Under the pieces are notes generated by a model. That model was not told the origin of the DNA. It worked only from the letters and a program-made list of their open reading frames with translations, and searched no databases. The position numbers and the translations under genes were made by a program. DNA of 64,000 nucleotides from Alteromonadaceae bacterium (lineage in GTDB: Bacteria > Pseudomonadota > Gammaproteobacteria > Enterobacterales > Alteromonadaceae), in NCBI GenBank assembly GCA_013216015.1, contig JABSOI010000010.1:124001-188000 (forward strand), given 5' to 3'. Below are positions 26,115 to 34,556 of the stretch, piece after piece; positions within the stretch are counted from its first letter, which is position 1, and each line of letters opens with the position of its first letter.

Positions 26115-26690
26115 TTATTGCTGCACACCATTCACAACAAAGGGATTATTTCTTCGCTCTTCACCGAATGTGCTCATAGGACCATGTCCCGGTATAAATT
26201 GCACGTTATTACCCAGCGGAAAAATACCAATTGGATTAAGTTTTCGCTAATAGATTTAATTAATGTAGCATGGTCACCATGTGACTAGGTGTATGACCCG
26301 GGCAAAAATAAACCTCCATTTCAATATTGCCAAACGTTACTTTGTCATCTTGATCCAACCAGCGATCAGTCGTGAAAGCCTCTGCATCATGAAAGCCAAA
26401 ACGCTCTTTTTGCTCGGGGATCAAATCAATCCAAAACTGATCTTCTTTGTGCGGACCCTCAACAATAACACCAAAATGTGTAGAAATTGATTTAGTTGCC
26501 CCTGCATGATCAATATGTGCATGTGTTAGTAAAATTTTAGCTAACTTAATACCAGCATTATTTATTCTGCAATTATCTTTTCAACATCACCACCAGGATC
26601 AACTACAGCACCTTGCATAGTTTCGTCACACCAAAATAATGTACAATTTTGTTGAAAAGGTGTAACAGGTATGATTTTATAGTTAAGCAT
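26115..26690 (-). pseudogene. metallo-beta-lactamase-fold hydrolase (YcbL/glyoxalase II-like), broken
   Basis: Read from the ATG at 26690 it starts [23 protein letters not shown] and [11 protein letters not shown], frameshifts, then continues with the metal motif THAHIDHAG, a 100-residue in-frame middle ending CPGHTPSHMVTM, then a stop and a gap. The end resumes as [33 protein letters not shown] to the TAA at 26115. The stretch normally carrying GDxLFxGSIGRTD is missing, so the active site is incomplete. At least two frame changes plus this deletion make it non-functional. In intact relatives this is a Zn hydrolase of thioesters. Confidence 0.85.
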
Positions 26691-26884
26691 GCAAATTTTT
26701 CTTTAAAGAACAACGTAGAACAAGTTTACCACCCCCCTTGTTATTGTAGAGAATGTTTTTCTATTAATATTTTTACAGTTTATAAACAATTTTGTAATTT
26801 TATAAATATTTCTCGATTAATCATCTACACTTAATAATGGATATGCTTCTGTATTTTAAAAAGTTTTCAAACTAAGGAGAGACA

Positions 26885-27295
26885 ATGCGACGTAGAAAAA
26901 TGAATTTACTATCAGATGACGATGCCAGCGTTGACATGACACCTATGTTAGATATCGTTTTCATTATGCTGATTTTTTTTATTGTGACCACTTCTTTTGT
27001 AAAAGAGAGTGGCTTTCTGATAGAAAGATCTAAAAGCGCTAAAGCAACAACACAAGCGGTTAATATTTCAATTCATGTAGATCAGAATGATATTATCTAC
27101 TTTAACAACAGAGCGGTAGATATTGAATTACTGTCTGCACAAATAGAATTTTTTCTTGCAGAAAACGCCACCAACACTATCTTATTCAGACCTCATGAAG
27201 ATACGAAGTACCAAAAAGTTGTAGATATACTTGATAAAATCAAACCCTTTAAAAAGCTAAAAATATCAATTGGGACTTATAAACCCTTAATATAA
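26885..27295 (+). CDS. ExbD/TolR-family biopolymer transport protein (orphan)
   Basis: 136 residues: a short cytoplasmic N-terminus, one transmembrane helix with the essential Asp (VDMTPMLDIVFIMLIFFIVTTSF, D in MLDIVF), and a periplasmic domain. Normally it forms a proton-driven motor with ExbB and energises TonB. AAGGAGAG precedes the ATG. No exbB or tonB is in the window, which is unusual; it may use components coded elsewhere or be a relic of a larger locus. Confidence 0.88.
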   Translation: MRRRKMNLLSDDDASVDMTPMLDIVFIMLIFFIVTTSFVKESGFLIERSKSAKATTQAVNISIHVDQNDIIYFNNRAVDIELLSAQIEFFLAENATNTILFRPHEDTKYQKVVDILDKIKPFKKLKISIGTYKPLI

Positions 27296-27422
27296 ACACA
27301 ATTTTTAACCATGGTTTTAAGTAAAGTAATACCCGTTGTATGAATTGATTGATCATCATTGAATATTGAACAATTTATTAATGCAATTGGCTATGTCGCA
27401 GTTAACTGAGGTTATCATAGTT

Positions 27423-27454
27423 GTAGGATGGGTTAGCCAACGGCGTAACCCATC
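27423..27454. repeat. REP-like palindrome, copy 4
   Basis: GTAGGATGGGTTAGCC and GGCGTAACCCATCA, a near-perfect hairpin. It is paired with an inverted copy at 27503. Confidence 0.8.
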
Positions 27455-27502
27455 ACATTTGATGACCACTTAGCTGTTAACCACCTGATAAACTTATGTT
27501 TT

Positions 27503-27534
27503 GATGGGTTACGCCTGCGGTTAACCCATCCTAC
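27503..27534. repeat. REP-like palindrome, copy 5
   Basis: GATGGGTTACGCC and GGTTAACCCATCCTAC. It is inverted relative to copy 4, 50 bp away, so the two can also pair with each other. Confidence 0.8.
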
Positions 27535-27752
27535 GCGCTGAAAACTTGTTCTGGAAATAAATAACATTAAAACAATTGCTTACGGTAGAATCCACATTTA
27601 ACTGAGACATAGCCATTGCAATTGATATGAGCTTGGTAATATCAGATAAATTTACAGCACAGGTTAGTCTCTGCTCAAAAAAAACGCTAAAATATAGCGC
27701 TTTTTAGCTTGGAAAACATGCAGTACTGCAATTTATCTACAAAACTTAACCG

Positions 27753-28817
27753 TTATACCTTCTGGATCCACCCAAATCGGTCTTCACGAGTACCATATTG
27801 AATACCGGTAAGTTCATCATACAAATGCTTTGAAACAGAACCTGTTTCATTATTATTGATCACATATTCTTTGCCTTTTAAACAAAGTTTACCAACTGGT
27901 GATATTACCGCTGCGGTACCACAACCGAAAACTTCGGTTATTTTTCCACTTTCAATGTCTGACAATGTTTGTTCAATGTCTAAACGACTTTCAGATATTT
28001 CATATCCAATTGCAGGAGCTAGTTTTAAAATAGAATCACGGGTAATTCCCGGTAGAATACTGCCGCTTAGCGCAGGTGTAACAATACGTTTTCCTTCATA
28101 GACAAAACAAATATTCATCGCGCCAACTTCTTCAATAAAACGACCTTCTACTGCGTCTAACCATAAAACCTGAGAATAACCTAACTTAGCAACTTCTTCA
28201 GAAGCGTAAAGACTGGCAGCATAATTCCCGCCTGTTTTAGCTTCACCAACGCCACCTTTAACTGCACGTCGGTATTCGTCAGCAACATAAACAGAAATAG
28301 GGCTTAATCCACCCTCAAAATATGCACCAGCCGGTCCGGTAATAATAAAATGCTTATAATTAGCACTGGCACCCAAACCAAGTTTTGGGCTAGTGGCAAT
28401 CATAGTTGGTCTGATGTACAAAGAAGAACCATCTTGTTCAGGCACCCACTTTTGATCAAGTGACACTAAATTTTTAATAGCGTCCATATGTAATTGTTCA
28501 TCAACTTCAGGCATTACCATACGTTTCGCTGAACGGTTAAAGCGTTTAATATTTTCTTCAGGGCGAAATAAATTTATTGTACCGTCAGCTTGTCGATAAG
28601 CTTTAAGCCCCTCAAAAATTTCCTGGCTATAATGAAATACGGCAGCAGAAGGATCTAGAGATAATGTATGATACGGGCTAATTAAAGCGTCATGCCAACC
28701 TTTACCTTCAACATAATCTTGGGTGAACATATGATCAGAAAATGTACCGCCAAAACTAAATTCTTCAGGACAAGAACCACGTTCAGCAGATTCAAGGGGT
28801 TTCATTTCTATCGACAT
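27753..28817 (-). CDS. ilvE: branched-chain amino acid aminotransferase
   Basis: PLP fold-type IV enzyme interconverting Leu, Ile and Val with their 2-oxo acids. 354 residues from the ATG at 28817, which has TAGGAA ahead; an upstream ATG at 28847 is less good. Seen: EIFEGLKAYRQADG, RPTMIATSP, the catalytic-Lys stretch KTGGNYAASLYA, the substrate loop WLDAVEGRFIEEVGAMNI and the C-terminal EVFGCGTAAVISPV. The length matches the long IlvE type (~355). A 12-bp tandem repeat lies 82 bp upstream of the start. Confidence 0.94.
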   Translation of the reverse strand: MSIEMKPLESAERGSCPEEFSFGGTFSDHMFTQDYVEGKGWHDALISPYHTLSLDPSAAVFHYSQEIFEGLKAYRQADGTINLFRPEENIKRFNRSAKRMVMPEVDEQLHMDAIKNLVSLDQKWVPEQDGSSLYIRPTMIATSPKLGLGASANYKHFIITGPAGAYFEGGLSPISVYVADEYRRAVKGGVGEAKTGGNYAASLYASEEVAKLGYSQVLWLDAVEGRFIEEVGAMNICFVYEGKRIVTPALSGSILPGITRDSILKLAPAIGYEISESRLDIEQTLSDIESGKITEVFGCGTAAVISPVGKLCLKGKEYVINNNETGSVSKHLYDELTGIQYGTREDRFGWIQKV

Positions 28818-28898
28818 CTTATTTCCTATAAAATTTTTTTTAAACATTTATTTGAATTAAATACCTTATAGAACTACTTAATTCAATTGGTATATTTA

Positions 28899-28994
28899 TG
28901 TGTTTCACTATATGTTTCACTATATGTTTCACTATATGTTTCACTATATGTTTCACTATATGTTTCACTATATGTTTCACTATATGTTTCACTA
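28899..28994 (-). repeat. 12-bp tandem repeat (8 copies) upstream of ilvE
   Basis: Seven exact copies of TATGTTTCACTA (28911-28994) follow one copy with a changed base. The array lies 82-177 bp upstream of the ilvE start, in or near its promoter. Exact identity of the copies means recent or ongoing slippage. Confidence 0.95.
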
Positions 28995-29100
28995 TGGTAC
29001 AAATATAATTAAGTCACTTAAACCCTTAATTATAAGCGTAATATGGTTATAGCCAAATCTTGGTGTCGCATAATATCACTAAATGAAATAGAGTTGTTGA

Positions 29101-29490
29101 TTATACTAACGCTATTTCAAATTCTGGCATTGTCTGCATCACCTTTTTAACCGTACAGGTATTGGCTGCTGATAATAATGCTTTACGGTATTTATTTGGA
29201 AAGTCGTCCGGCAACTCTACAGACAACATCATTTTTTTCTTATATTTTTCGTCACCAATATTTTCGTTATTTTGCGTGACTTTAATACCTTCAGTACTGA
29301 TATCCCGTTGTTCACAAAATTTACGAATAAAAAATGCAGCGCACAATGGCATACTTGCCAGGAAATAATCAAAAGGTTCAGGGTATTGTTCTTGCCCGCC
29401 TACAGACTTGCTTTGATCACTGATCACCAGATGATCACCAAATTTTGCTTGCAGTTGCTGGCCTTCCAGCAAACTTACTTCTATTTTCAT
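29101..29490 (-). CDS. OsmC/Ohr-family protein
   Basis: 129 residues. OsmC-fold thiol peroxidase family: GGQEQYPEPFDYFLASMPLCAAFFIRKFC carries the first conserved Cys (C52-type position) and SAANTCTVKKVMQTMPEFEI the second redox Cys near the C-terminus. Members reduce organic hydroperoxides; this subgroup is not classic Ohr or OsmC, so the substrate is uncertain. The cysteine pair is present. It lies alone between ilvE's repeat-rich upstream region and a strong terminator. Confidence 0.85.
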   Translation of the reverse strand: MKIEVSLLEGQQLQAKFGDHLVISDQSKSVGGQEQYPEPFDYFLASMPLCAAFFIRKFCEQRDISTEGIKVTQNNENIGDEKYKKKMMLSVELPDDFPNKYRKALLSAANTCTVKKVMQTMPEFEIALV

Positions 29491-29648
29491 TATCGCTCCG
29501 TATTAAATACACCATTAACGGCAGGAGCTTTATACCTTGAAAGGATTTATTGTCAACTTATTTTAGTTTAATTATAAATTACTCAACGCGAAGTAATTTA
29601 AAACTTTGATGGCTGAAAAATACAATTACTTGAAGATTAGCTAAACAA

Positions 29649-29679
29649 AAAAGGGAGCTGATTTTGGCAGCTCCCTTTT
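29649..29679 (-). terminator. strong intrinsic terminator
   Basis: AAAAGGGAGCTG and CAGCTCCCTTTT form a 12-bp stem with a 7-base loop; on the minus strand it is followed by a T-rich tail. It would end a transcript from the degraded genes on its right, or insulate the OsmC gene. Confidence 0.8.
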
Positions 29680-29744
29680 GGTGTTTAATTCGTATTGTTT
29701 AGTTTAGATCAAATAGATTATCTAACCTGTATAAACTCTCCATC

Positions 29745-29812
29745 TTAAACTAAAATTATTTCCTGCATATCCGGTAACGCTGCCCTGGTGCAACTTAACC
29801 ACTACATTGATG
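29745..29812 (-). pseudogene. possible 3' fragment of a lost gene
   Basis: On the minus strand, just before the terminator, a frame reads VVKLHQGSVTGYAGNNFSL then RWRVYTG and a stop. It has coding character but no start or upstream part; the MITE-like repeat cuts it off. I cannot name the gene. Confidence 0.25.
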
Positions 29813-29821
29813 TTAAGCATC

Positions 29822-29983
29822 TATACCCGTGGTCATTCAAGATGCGGGAATTTGAGGTGAATTTGAAAGTTTATCTAAAAGGCGCTTGATTGAGCAATAG
29901 CGGGCTATTGGGATTGAAAGCAACGTAGTAGATAATCTTTTAAAACGCTTCAAAACCTGCATTTTGAATGATTACGGATATAT
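29822..29983 (-). repeat. ~160-bp MITE-like repeat, copy 2 (inverted)
   Basis: Same ends and interior as 16724-16884, in reverse orientation. The right end joins directly to the antitoxin reading frame, so the element interrupted or replaced the end of that gene. Confidence 0.9.
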
Positions 29984-30216
29984 GTGCCTTTTTTAAAAAA
30001 GCTTGCTACATCTTCATTACTGGCAAAATCTGCATTATCTGCCTGCCTAATACCTTCTGCCAAAGCAATATTTTCTTGTTCTGATAATGGCGGTTTGTTT
30101 GACACACTTTATTTAAACGAATGTATTAAATTAGCCACTATCGGCAAATAACTTTCAGGAATAGATTTCAGATCATCAGCAATAACTTTGGTGTAATCTA
30201 ATGCGGATAGTGCCAT
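29984..30216 (-). pseudogene. type II antitoxin-like gene, nonsense mutation and 3' disruption
   Basis: ATG at 30216 with a strong AAGGAG. It reads MALSALDYTKVIADDLKS, IPESYLPIVANLIHSFK, then TAA, then in the same frame SVSNKPPLSEQENIALAEG, IRQADNADFASNEDVASFFKK. One CAA-to-TAA change restores FKQSVS. The frame then runs into the MITE-like repeat. This resembles the antitoxins that pair with RelE/ParE toxins. No toxin gene follows. From the repeat to the kinase gene (30217-30410) nothing else is seen. Confidence 0.65.
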
Positions 30217-30410
30217 TTTAGGCTCCTTGCTAGCTAAATACTTAGTTCGTTCATCAACGAATACACATTTTATCCTCATTTATTACTATAACCTAATATT
30301 TGACAAATAAATTGTAGCACTTTATTGTTCCCTCAATAATTACGGGGCAACACTACTCTGACTTACTATAATATTATTAATTTTTTAAACTTACGCCTGA
30401 TATTACTAAT

Positions 30411-32045
30411 TTATTCAGGATATCCAGTAATTTCCTTAATCTTTTTATAAATAGGTTTTAATCTCTGATACATTTTCAGATAAACCTGATTATATAACTG
30501 GTCATATAAAATCACATTATTTTCAATAGGTAAAAATGTTTGTTCAATACGGGTCATTGCCTTAGTTGCTTGTGTATAATCATCAAAATATCCTAAGCCG
30601 ACAGCGACAGTTATTGCAGCACCTAAACCAGATGTTTCATAGGTATGTGGTCGATGAACAGGTAAATTGAAAATATCGGCAGTTAACTGCAACGCAGCTT
30701 CTGATTGTGACCCGCCACCAGATACAATTATTCGGCTGATTTTGGCACCTTGTCGCCACTCTAACGTTTCTTTACCCTCTTTTAACGCATATGCCAAGCC
30801 TTCTAAAATTGAACGATAAATATGAGCCCGGGTATGAACGTCCCCAAAACCTAAAATAGCACCTTTAGCTTCCAAATTTTTCAAACCGGGTGACCAATAA
30901 GGTTGTAGCATCAAACCCAATGAGCCCGGAGGAACTTCATTAACAAGTTCGTCAAACAGACTTTCAGGACTTACACCTAAGTCTTGAGCTTTATGTATTT
31001 CTCGTTGACCAAATTCCTGTTTAAACCAATTAACCATCCAAAAGCCACGATAAATCATGATTTCACTATTATATTGTTCTGGTATTGCCGATGGAAAAGG
31101 CGGAATAAAACGTTGCGCTTCAACGTACGAAGCATTATTCGTGTTAATTGTTGCTGTAGTGCCATAACTTAAACTAGCTGTTGTAGGCTCAACACAGCCA
31201 GAGCCTAGCACTTCACATGCTTTATCTGACGCTGATGCAATTAATCGCGTGCCTGTTTTTAATCCTGTTACCTGTGCGGCGTCATTCGTAATAAAACCAA
31301 GTAATTGCCCTGGCTTAACTAATTCCGGCAGCATTTGTTTTTTTATCGGTAAAATATGCCATTTCCAATCTAATTTGGCGGCCCACTGGTGTTTTTTATA
31401 ATCAAACGGAAAATAACCCACCATACAACCAATAGAATCTTTAAATTCTCCGGTTAATTTGTAAGTCAGGAAACCAGACAACAAAAGGAACTTGTCTGTT
31501 TTTTTCCATATTTCAGGCTGTTTTTGTGCTAACCAGTTGGCTTGAGCTTTGCGAAAAAAATATTCGATCACTGTCGTTTGCCGAATACATTTGAATAATA
31601 ATCGCCAGTACCATGGCAATAATATTTTATTCTTTGTATTAAGACAGGCAAGACGTTGGTCTAACCATAAAATTGCAGGTCGTAAAGCTTTACCATTACT
31701 ATCAAGATTAACAACTGTACCTCGTTGCGTAGTTATCGTAACCGCGACAACTTTATCTTTAAGCTTGTGTTGAATCACAACTTCCTGTTGCCAAAGTTGC
31801 TGACAAGCTTCGCCCAGCATTTGCCAGAAATAATCTGCATGCTGTTCCGCCCATCCCGGAGAATCAGAAAAATAAGCATCGAGATCAATTTTACTTTTAG
31901 CGACTAATTCACCCTTTTGGTCAAAAAGTAACGCACGCATACTCTGAGTGCCATTATCTATTGTCAAAAACAAATCGTCAGCATGCTTTGTTTTAGCTTT
32001 AGCATCTGATATTTCACTTATCGAACTTTTATTTTTTTCTTTCAT
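30411..32045 (-). CDS. FGGY-family carbohydrate kinase
   Basis: 544 residues; phosphorylates a sugar or polyol with ATP. Seen: the N-terminal phosphate loop LTIDNGTQSMRALLFD (27-42), the family's WLDQRLA, a GCMVGYFPFD region, the ATP-side SYGTTATIN, and the C-terminal signature RIIVSGGGSQSEAALQLTADIFNLPV followed by SGLGAAITVAVGLGY. The length is a little above xylulokinase or glycerol kinase (~500). No transporter or isomerase accompanies it, so the substrate is unknown. Confidence 0.88.
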   Translation of the reverse strand: MKEKNKSSISEISDAKAKTKHADDLFLTIDNGTQSMRALLFDQKGELVAKSKIDLDAYFSDSPGWAEQHADYFWQMLGEACQQLWQQEVVIQHKLKDKVVAVTITTQRGTVVNLDSNGKALRPAILWLDQRLACLNTKNKILLPWYWRLLFKCIRQTTVIEYFFRKAQANWLAQKQPEIWKKTDKFLLLSGFLTYKLTGEFKDSIGCMVGYFPFDYKKHQWAAKLDWKWHILPIKKQMLPELVKPGQLLGFITNDAAQVTGLKTGTRLIASASDKACEVLGSGCVEPTTASLSYGTTATINTNNASYVEAQRFIPPFPSAIPEQYNSEIMIYRGFWMVNWFKQEFGQREIHKAQDLGVSPESLFDELVNEVPPGSLGLMLQPYWSPGLKNLEAKGAILGFGDVHTRAHIYRSILEGLAYALKEGKETLEWRQGAKISRIIVSGGGSQSEAALQLTADIFNLPVHRPHTYETSGLGAAITVAVGLGYFDDYTQATKAMTRIEQTFLPIENNVILYDQLYNQVYLKMYQRLKPIYKKIKEITGYPE

Positions 32046-32338
32046 TTTATTCTTTCATTCATAGTTCTTTATTCTTTGCATCTTTGAGGAAAATAATAAT
32101 TAAACAGCTTTTTTCGTATTCCCGGTTACCTAGGGCAACTACAATTCCACAATATTTGATAACCTACAACCTCAAACTGCACTTTTTTCATTCCAACCAG
32201 GCTCGGCTATACAAAGTGCTTTAAAACTTTTGAACGGAGCTGGCCCGCCATTATGTAACACATGACCAATTAGGGGTAAGTAACACATACTCTAGACTTC
32301 TTTTTCGAATACTCTGAATTAATGCAATAAGCTTAAAC
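32046..32338. other. intergenic region between FGGY kinase and efflux operon
   Basis: Divergent upstream regions of the two genes. Apart from the dyads and sigma-54 promoter listed next, I see no repeat, hairpin or ORF. Confidence 0.5.
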
Positions 32339-32379
32339 TTTCCCATCAGAGGGAAAGTAATTTTCCCTCTGATGGGAAA
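32339..32379 (+). promoter_or_regulatory. paired 18-bp dyads, candidate enhancer sites for the sigma-54 activator
   Basis: Two copies of TTTCCC-N6-GGGAAA (32339-32356 and 32362-32379), 23 bp centre to centre. Together they make one long palindrome, since the N6 of one is the complement of the other. Site 2 is ~85 bp upstream of the start point predicted from the sigma-54 promoter, a usual distance for activator binding. The activator encoded at 37245 is the natural candidate. Confidence 0.7.
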
Positions 32380-32428
32380 ATAATAATACCAAACTAAAAT
32401 AATTCATAAAAACCAATACGTTAAATAA

Positions 32429-32445
32429 TTGGCACGCTACTCGCA
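32429..32445 (+). promoter_or_regulatory. sigma-54 promoter
   Basis: TTGGCACGCTACTCGCA matches TTGGCACG-N4-TTGCA with one change in the -12 box (TC for TT). The GG and GC are 10 bases apart as required. It drives the efflux operon that starts ~50 bp downstream. Confidence 0.8.
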
Positions 32446-32492
32446 ATATCACTAGCAAACTAAACGACTAAATTAAGTTTAAAGTGAACCTT

Positions 32493-33752
32493 ATGGATAC
32501 AAAACGCGTATTAATTAAAAAAGCATGGTGGCAGAAACCAAAAGCTCTTTTTTCATTTTTCTTGATAATGCTATTTACAGCACTTTACTTCTACAGCCAA
32601 AAGTTTACCTCGGCTGATCTGCATGTTAACAGTGATCACTTGTTATTTTCACAAGTTAAACAAGGCCCGATAAACGTCAGTGTCAGTGGTTATGGCGTAC
32701 TGGCACCTGAAAATATTCAATGGCTGGCAGCTCGTGTAGCTGGCCGGGTTGAGCAAGTGCTTGTTAAAGCAGGTACTCAGGTTAAACAAGGAGATATTAT
32801 TGCTTTGTTATCAAATCCTGAATTACAACAGCAATCGGAAGAATCACGCTGGGAACAAGAAACGTTAATCGCACAGCTGGAAGCTTTAAAAGTCGATTTG
32901 GACTCCAACTTATTACAACAGCAAGCTAAAGTGCTACAAGCACGTTTTGCTTATGAAACTGCCAGTTTACAACTTGAAGCCGAAACACAGTTAATCAACA
33001 ACAATACGGGTGTAGTTTCACAGATTGACTATAAAAAAACCCAAATGAATGTCACTCAATTAAAGCAGACCTGGCAAATTCAGCAGAAACTTTACGATAA
33101 ATTCTCAATCAATATGCAGGCTCAAATAAAAGCAAAAAATGCGCAATTAAACAAGTTATCGAAAATTTTACAACGTGCTGAAGAACGTGTTGCTTCCCTT
33201 AGCATTAAAGCGTCTATGAATGGCATAGTACAAGAGTCTGATTTAAAACCGGGGCAACAAATATCTGTTGGTGGTCTGATTGCTAAAATAGCCGATCCAA
33301 AAAGCTTATTTGCCGAAATTCAATTATCAGAACTTTCTATTGGCGACGTTGTGTTAGGACAACCAGCAATAATAGATACCCGTAATGGCAAGGTAAAAGG
33401 TGAAGTCATCCGTATCGATCCCAATGTTATTGATGGCAACGTTCAGGTAGATATTAAAATTATTGAAACGCTGCCCAACAATGCCCGTCCTGATCTAAGT
33501 ATCACAGCTAAAATCAAGGTTTCAGAGTTAACTGATACCCTTTACATTAAGCGCCCGGCATTTGTTCGAGCCAATACCAGCAGCAGTTTATACCGTGTAG
33601 ATCAGAAAGGTTTTGCCCGTAAAGTAATCGTACAGTTAGGTCAGGGGTCGGTTAATCAAATACAAGTGATCTCAGGTTTAAACTTCGGCGATAAAATCGT
33701 TTTATCAGATACCAGCAACTGGCAACAGCACAATACTGTTTTGTTGAACTAG
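32493..33752 (+). CDS. efflux periplasmic adaptor (HlyD/MacA-like membrane fusion protein)
   Basis: About 419 residues from the ATG at 32493 (a GTG at 32484 is also possible). One N-terminal transmembrane helix (ALFSFFLIMLFTALYFYS) anchors it in the inner membrane. Then come a beta-barrel/lipoyl half (GRVEQVLVKAGTQVKQGDIIALLSNPEL), a long coiled-coil hairpin (~95-215), and the second lipoyl half (IKASMNGIVQESDLKPGQQISVGG). It bridges the ABC transporter encoded downstream to an outer-membrane channel not coded here. It is the first gene of a sigma-54-driven operon. Confidence 0.9.
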   Translation: MDTKRVLIKKAWWQKPKALFSFFLIMLFTALYFYSQKFTSADLHVNSDHLLFSQVKQGPINVSVSGYGVLAPENIQWLAARVAGRVEQVLVKAGTQVKQGDIIALLSNPELQQQSEESRWEQETLIAQLEALKVDLDSNLLQQQAKVLQARFAYETASLQLEAETQLINNNTGVVSQIDYKKTQMNVTQLKQTWQIQQKLYDKFSINMQAQIKAKNAQLNKLSKILQRAEERVASLSIKASMNGIVQESDLKPGQQISVGGLIAKIADPKSLFAEIQLSELSIGDVVLGQPAIIDTRNGKVKGEVIRIDPNVIDGNVQVDIKIIETLPNNARPDLSITAKIKVSELTDTLYIKRPAFVRANTSSSLYRVDQKGFARKVIVQLGQGSVNQIQVISGLNFGDKIVLSDTSNWQQHNTVLLN

Positions 33753-33837
33753 TTCTCTATACAGCTTTACAACAAATCACATAGACAACTAAAAACTAAT
33801 TAATCAAATTTATATAAAATTAAACAAAGGTAATCTT

Positions 33838-34539
33838 ATGACCCACATAATTGAACTAAGTAATATAGATAAATCATTTTTAACTGACGAAGTTGAAACA
33901 TTAGCCTTGTCTAATGTTGAATTAGAGATCAATAAAGGCGAATTTGTCTCGATCACCGGCCCTTCAGGTTGCGGAAAATCGACCTTACTCTCTCTGCTGG
34001 GTTTGTTAGATACGGCATCTTCAGGACAGTATATTTTAAATGGCCATAACACGGAAAATTTATCTAAAAACGAACGGGCAAAAATAAGAAATAAGGAAAT
34101 CGGTTTTATTTTTCAATCTTTTAATCTTATTTCTGAATTAGATGTTTATGAAAACGTTGAGCTACCGCTTACCTATCGCAATGACCTTTCTGCCAGTGAA
34201 ATTTCTCAACGGGTTGAAGAAGCACTTGCTAAGGTAGATATGGGCCACAGAAAAAAACATTTCCCTTCACAACTTTCGGGTGGGCAACAACAACGTATCG
34301 CCATTGCCCGAGCTTTAATCAGCTCTCCATCAATATTACTTGCCGATGAACCAACCGGAAATTTAGATTCTAAAAATGCCCAGATGGTGATGGATTTACT
34401 TCATCAATTACACAAAGAAGGCGCCACAATTTGCATGGTAACCCATGATCAACAATGTGCCGATTCAGCTACCAGAAGAATAAGCTTATTTGATGGCCGT
34501 ATAGTTGAAGACACTCAATTATCTAATCAAGCAGCTTAA
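33838..34539 (+). CDS. MacB/LolD-type ABC transporter ATPase
   Basis: 233 residues. Walker [12 protein letters not shown] (~41), Q-loop FQSFNLI, signature [15 protein letters not shown] (~142), Walker [14 protein letters not shown] and switch His in VTHDQ. The LDS after DEPTGN is typical of the MacB/LolD/FtsE group that works with FtsX-fold permeases. It lies 17 bp before the permease gene. Confidence 0.95.
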   Translation: MTHIIELSNIDKSFLTDEVETLALSNVELEINKGEFVSITGPSGCGKSTLLSLLGLLDTASSGQYILNGHNTENLSKNERAKIRNKEIGFIFQSFNLISELDVYENVELPLTYRNDLSASEISQRVEEALAKVDMGHRKKHFPSQLSGGQQQRIAIARALISSPSILLADEPTGNLDSKNAQMVMDLLHQLHKEGATICMVTHDQQCADSATRRISLFDGRIVEDTQLSNQAA

Positions 34540-34556
34540 AAGCTAAGGAGTTTATT

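Larger units (their letters stand above)
27380..27623. repeat. ~244-bp MITE-like element with terminal inverted repeats
   Basis: The left end reads GCAATTGGCTATGTCGCAGTTAA and the right end TTAACTGAGACATAGCCATTGC, near-complementary over ~23 bp. Two REP-like palindromes lie inside. Degenerate relatives surround the palindromes at 37081 and 42105, where TTAACTACGACATAGTTAT and TTAACCAGGACATAGCC can be seen. Confidence 0.75.

Noticed and set aside
28899-28994. CRISPR array
   Set aside because: Units of 12 bp are contiguous with no spacers; it is a simple tandem repeat.
32339-32379. Terminator of the FGGY kinase or an upstream transcript
   Set aside because: Although it is a long palindrome, neither strand has a T-tract after it, and it lies at activator distance from a sigma-54 promoter. 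It also resolves into two equal dyads.
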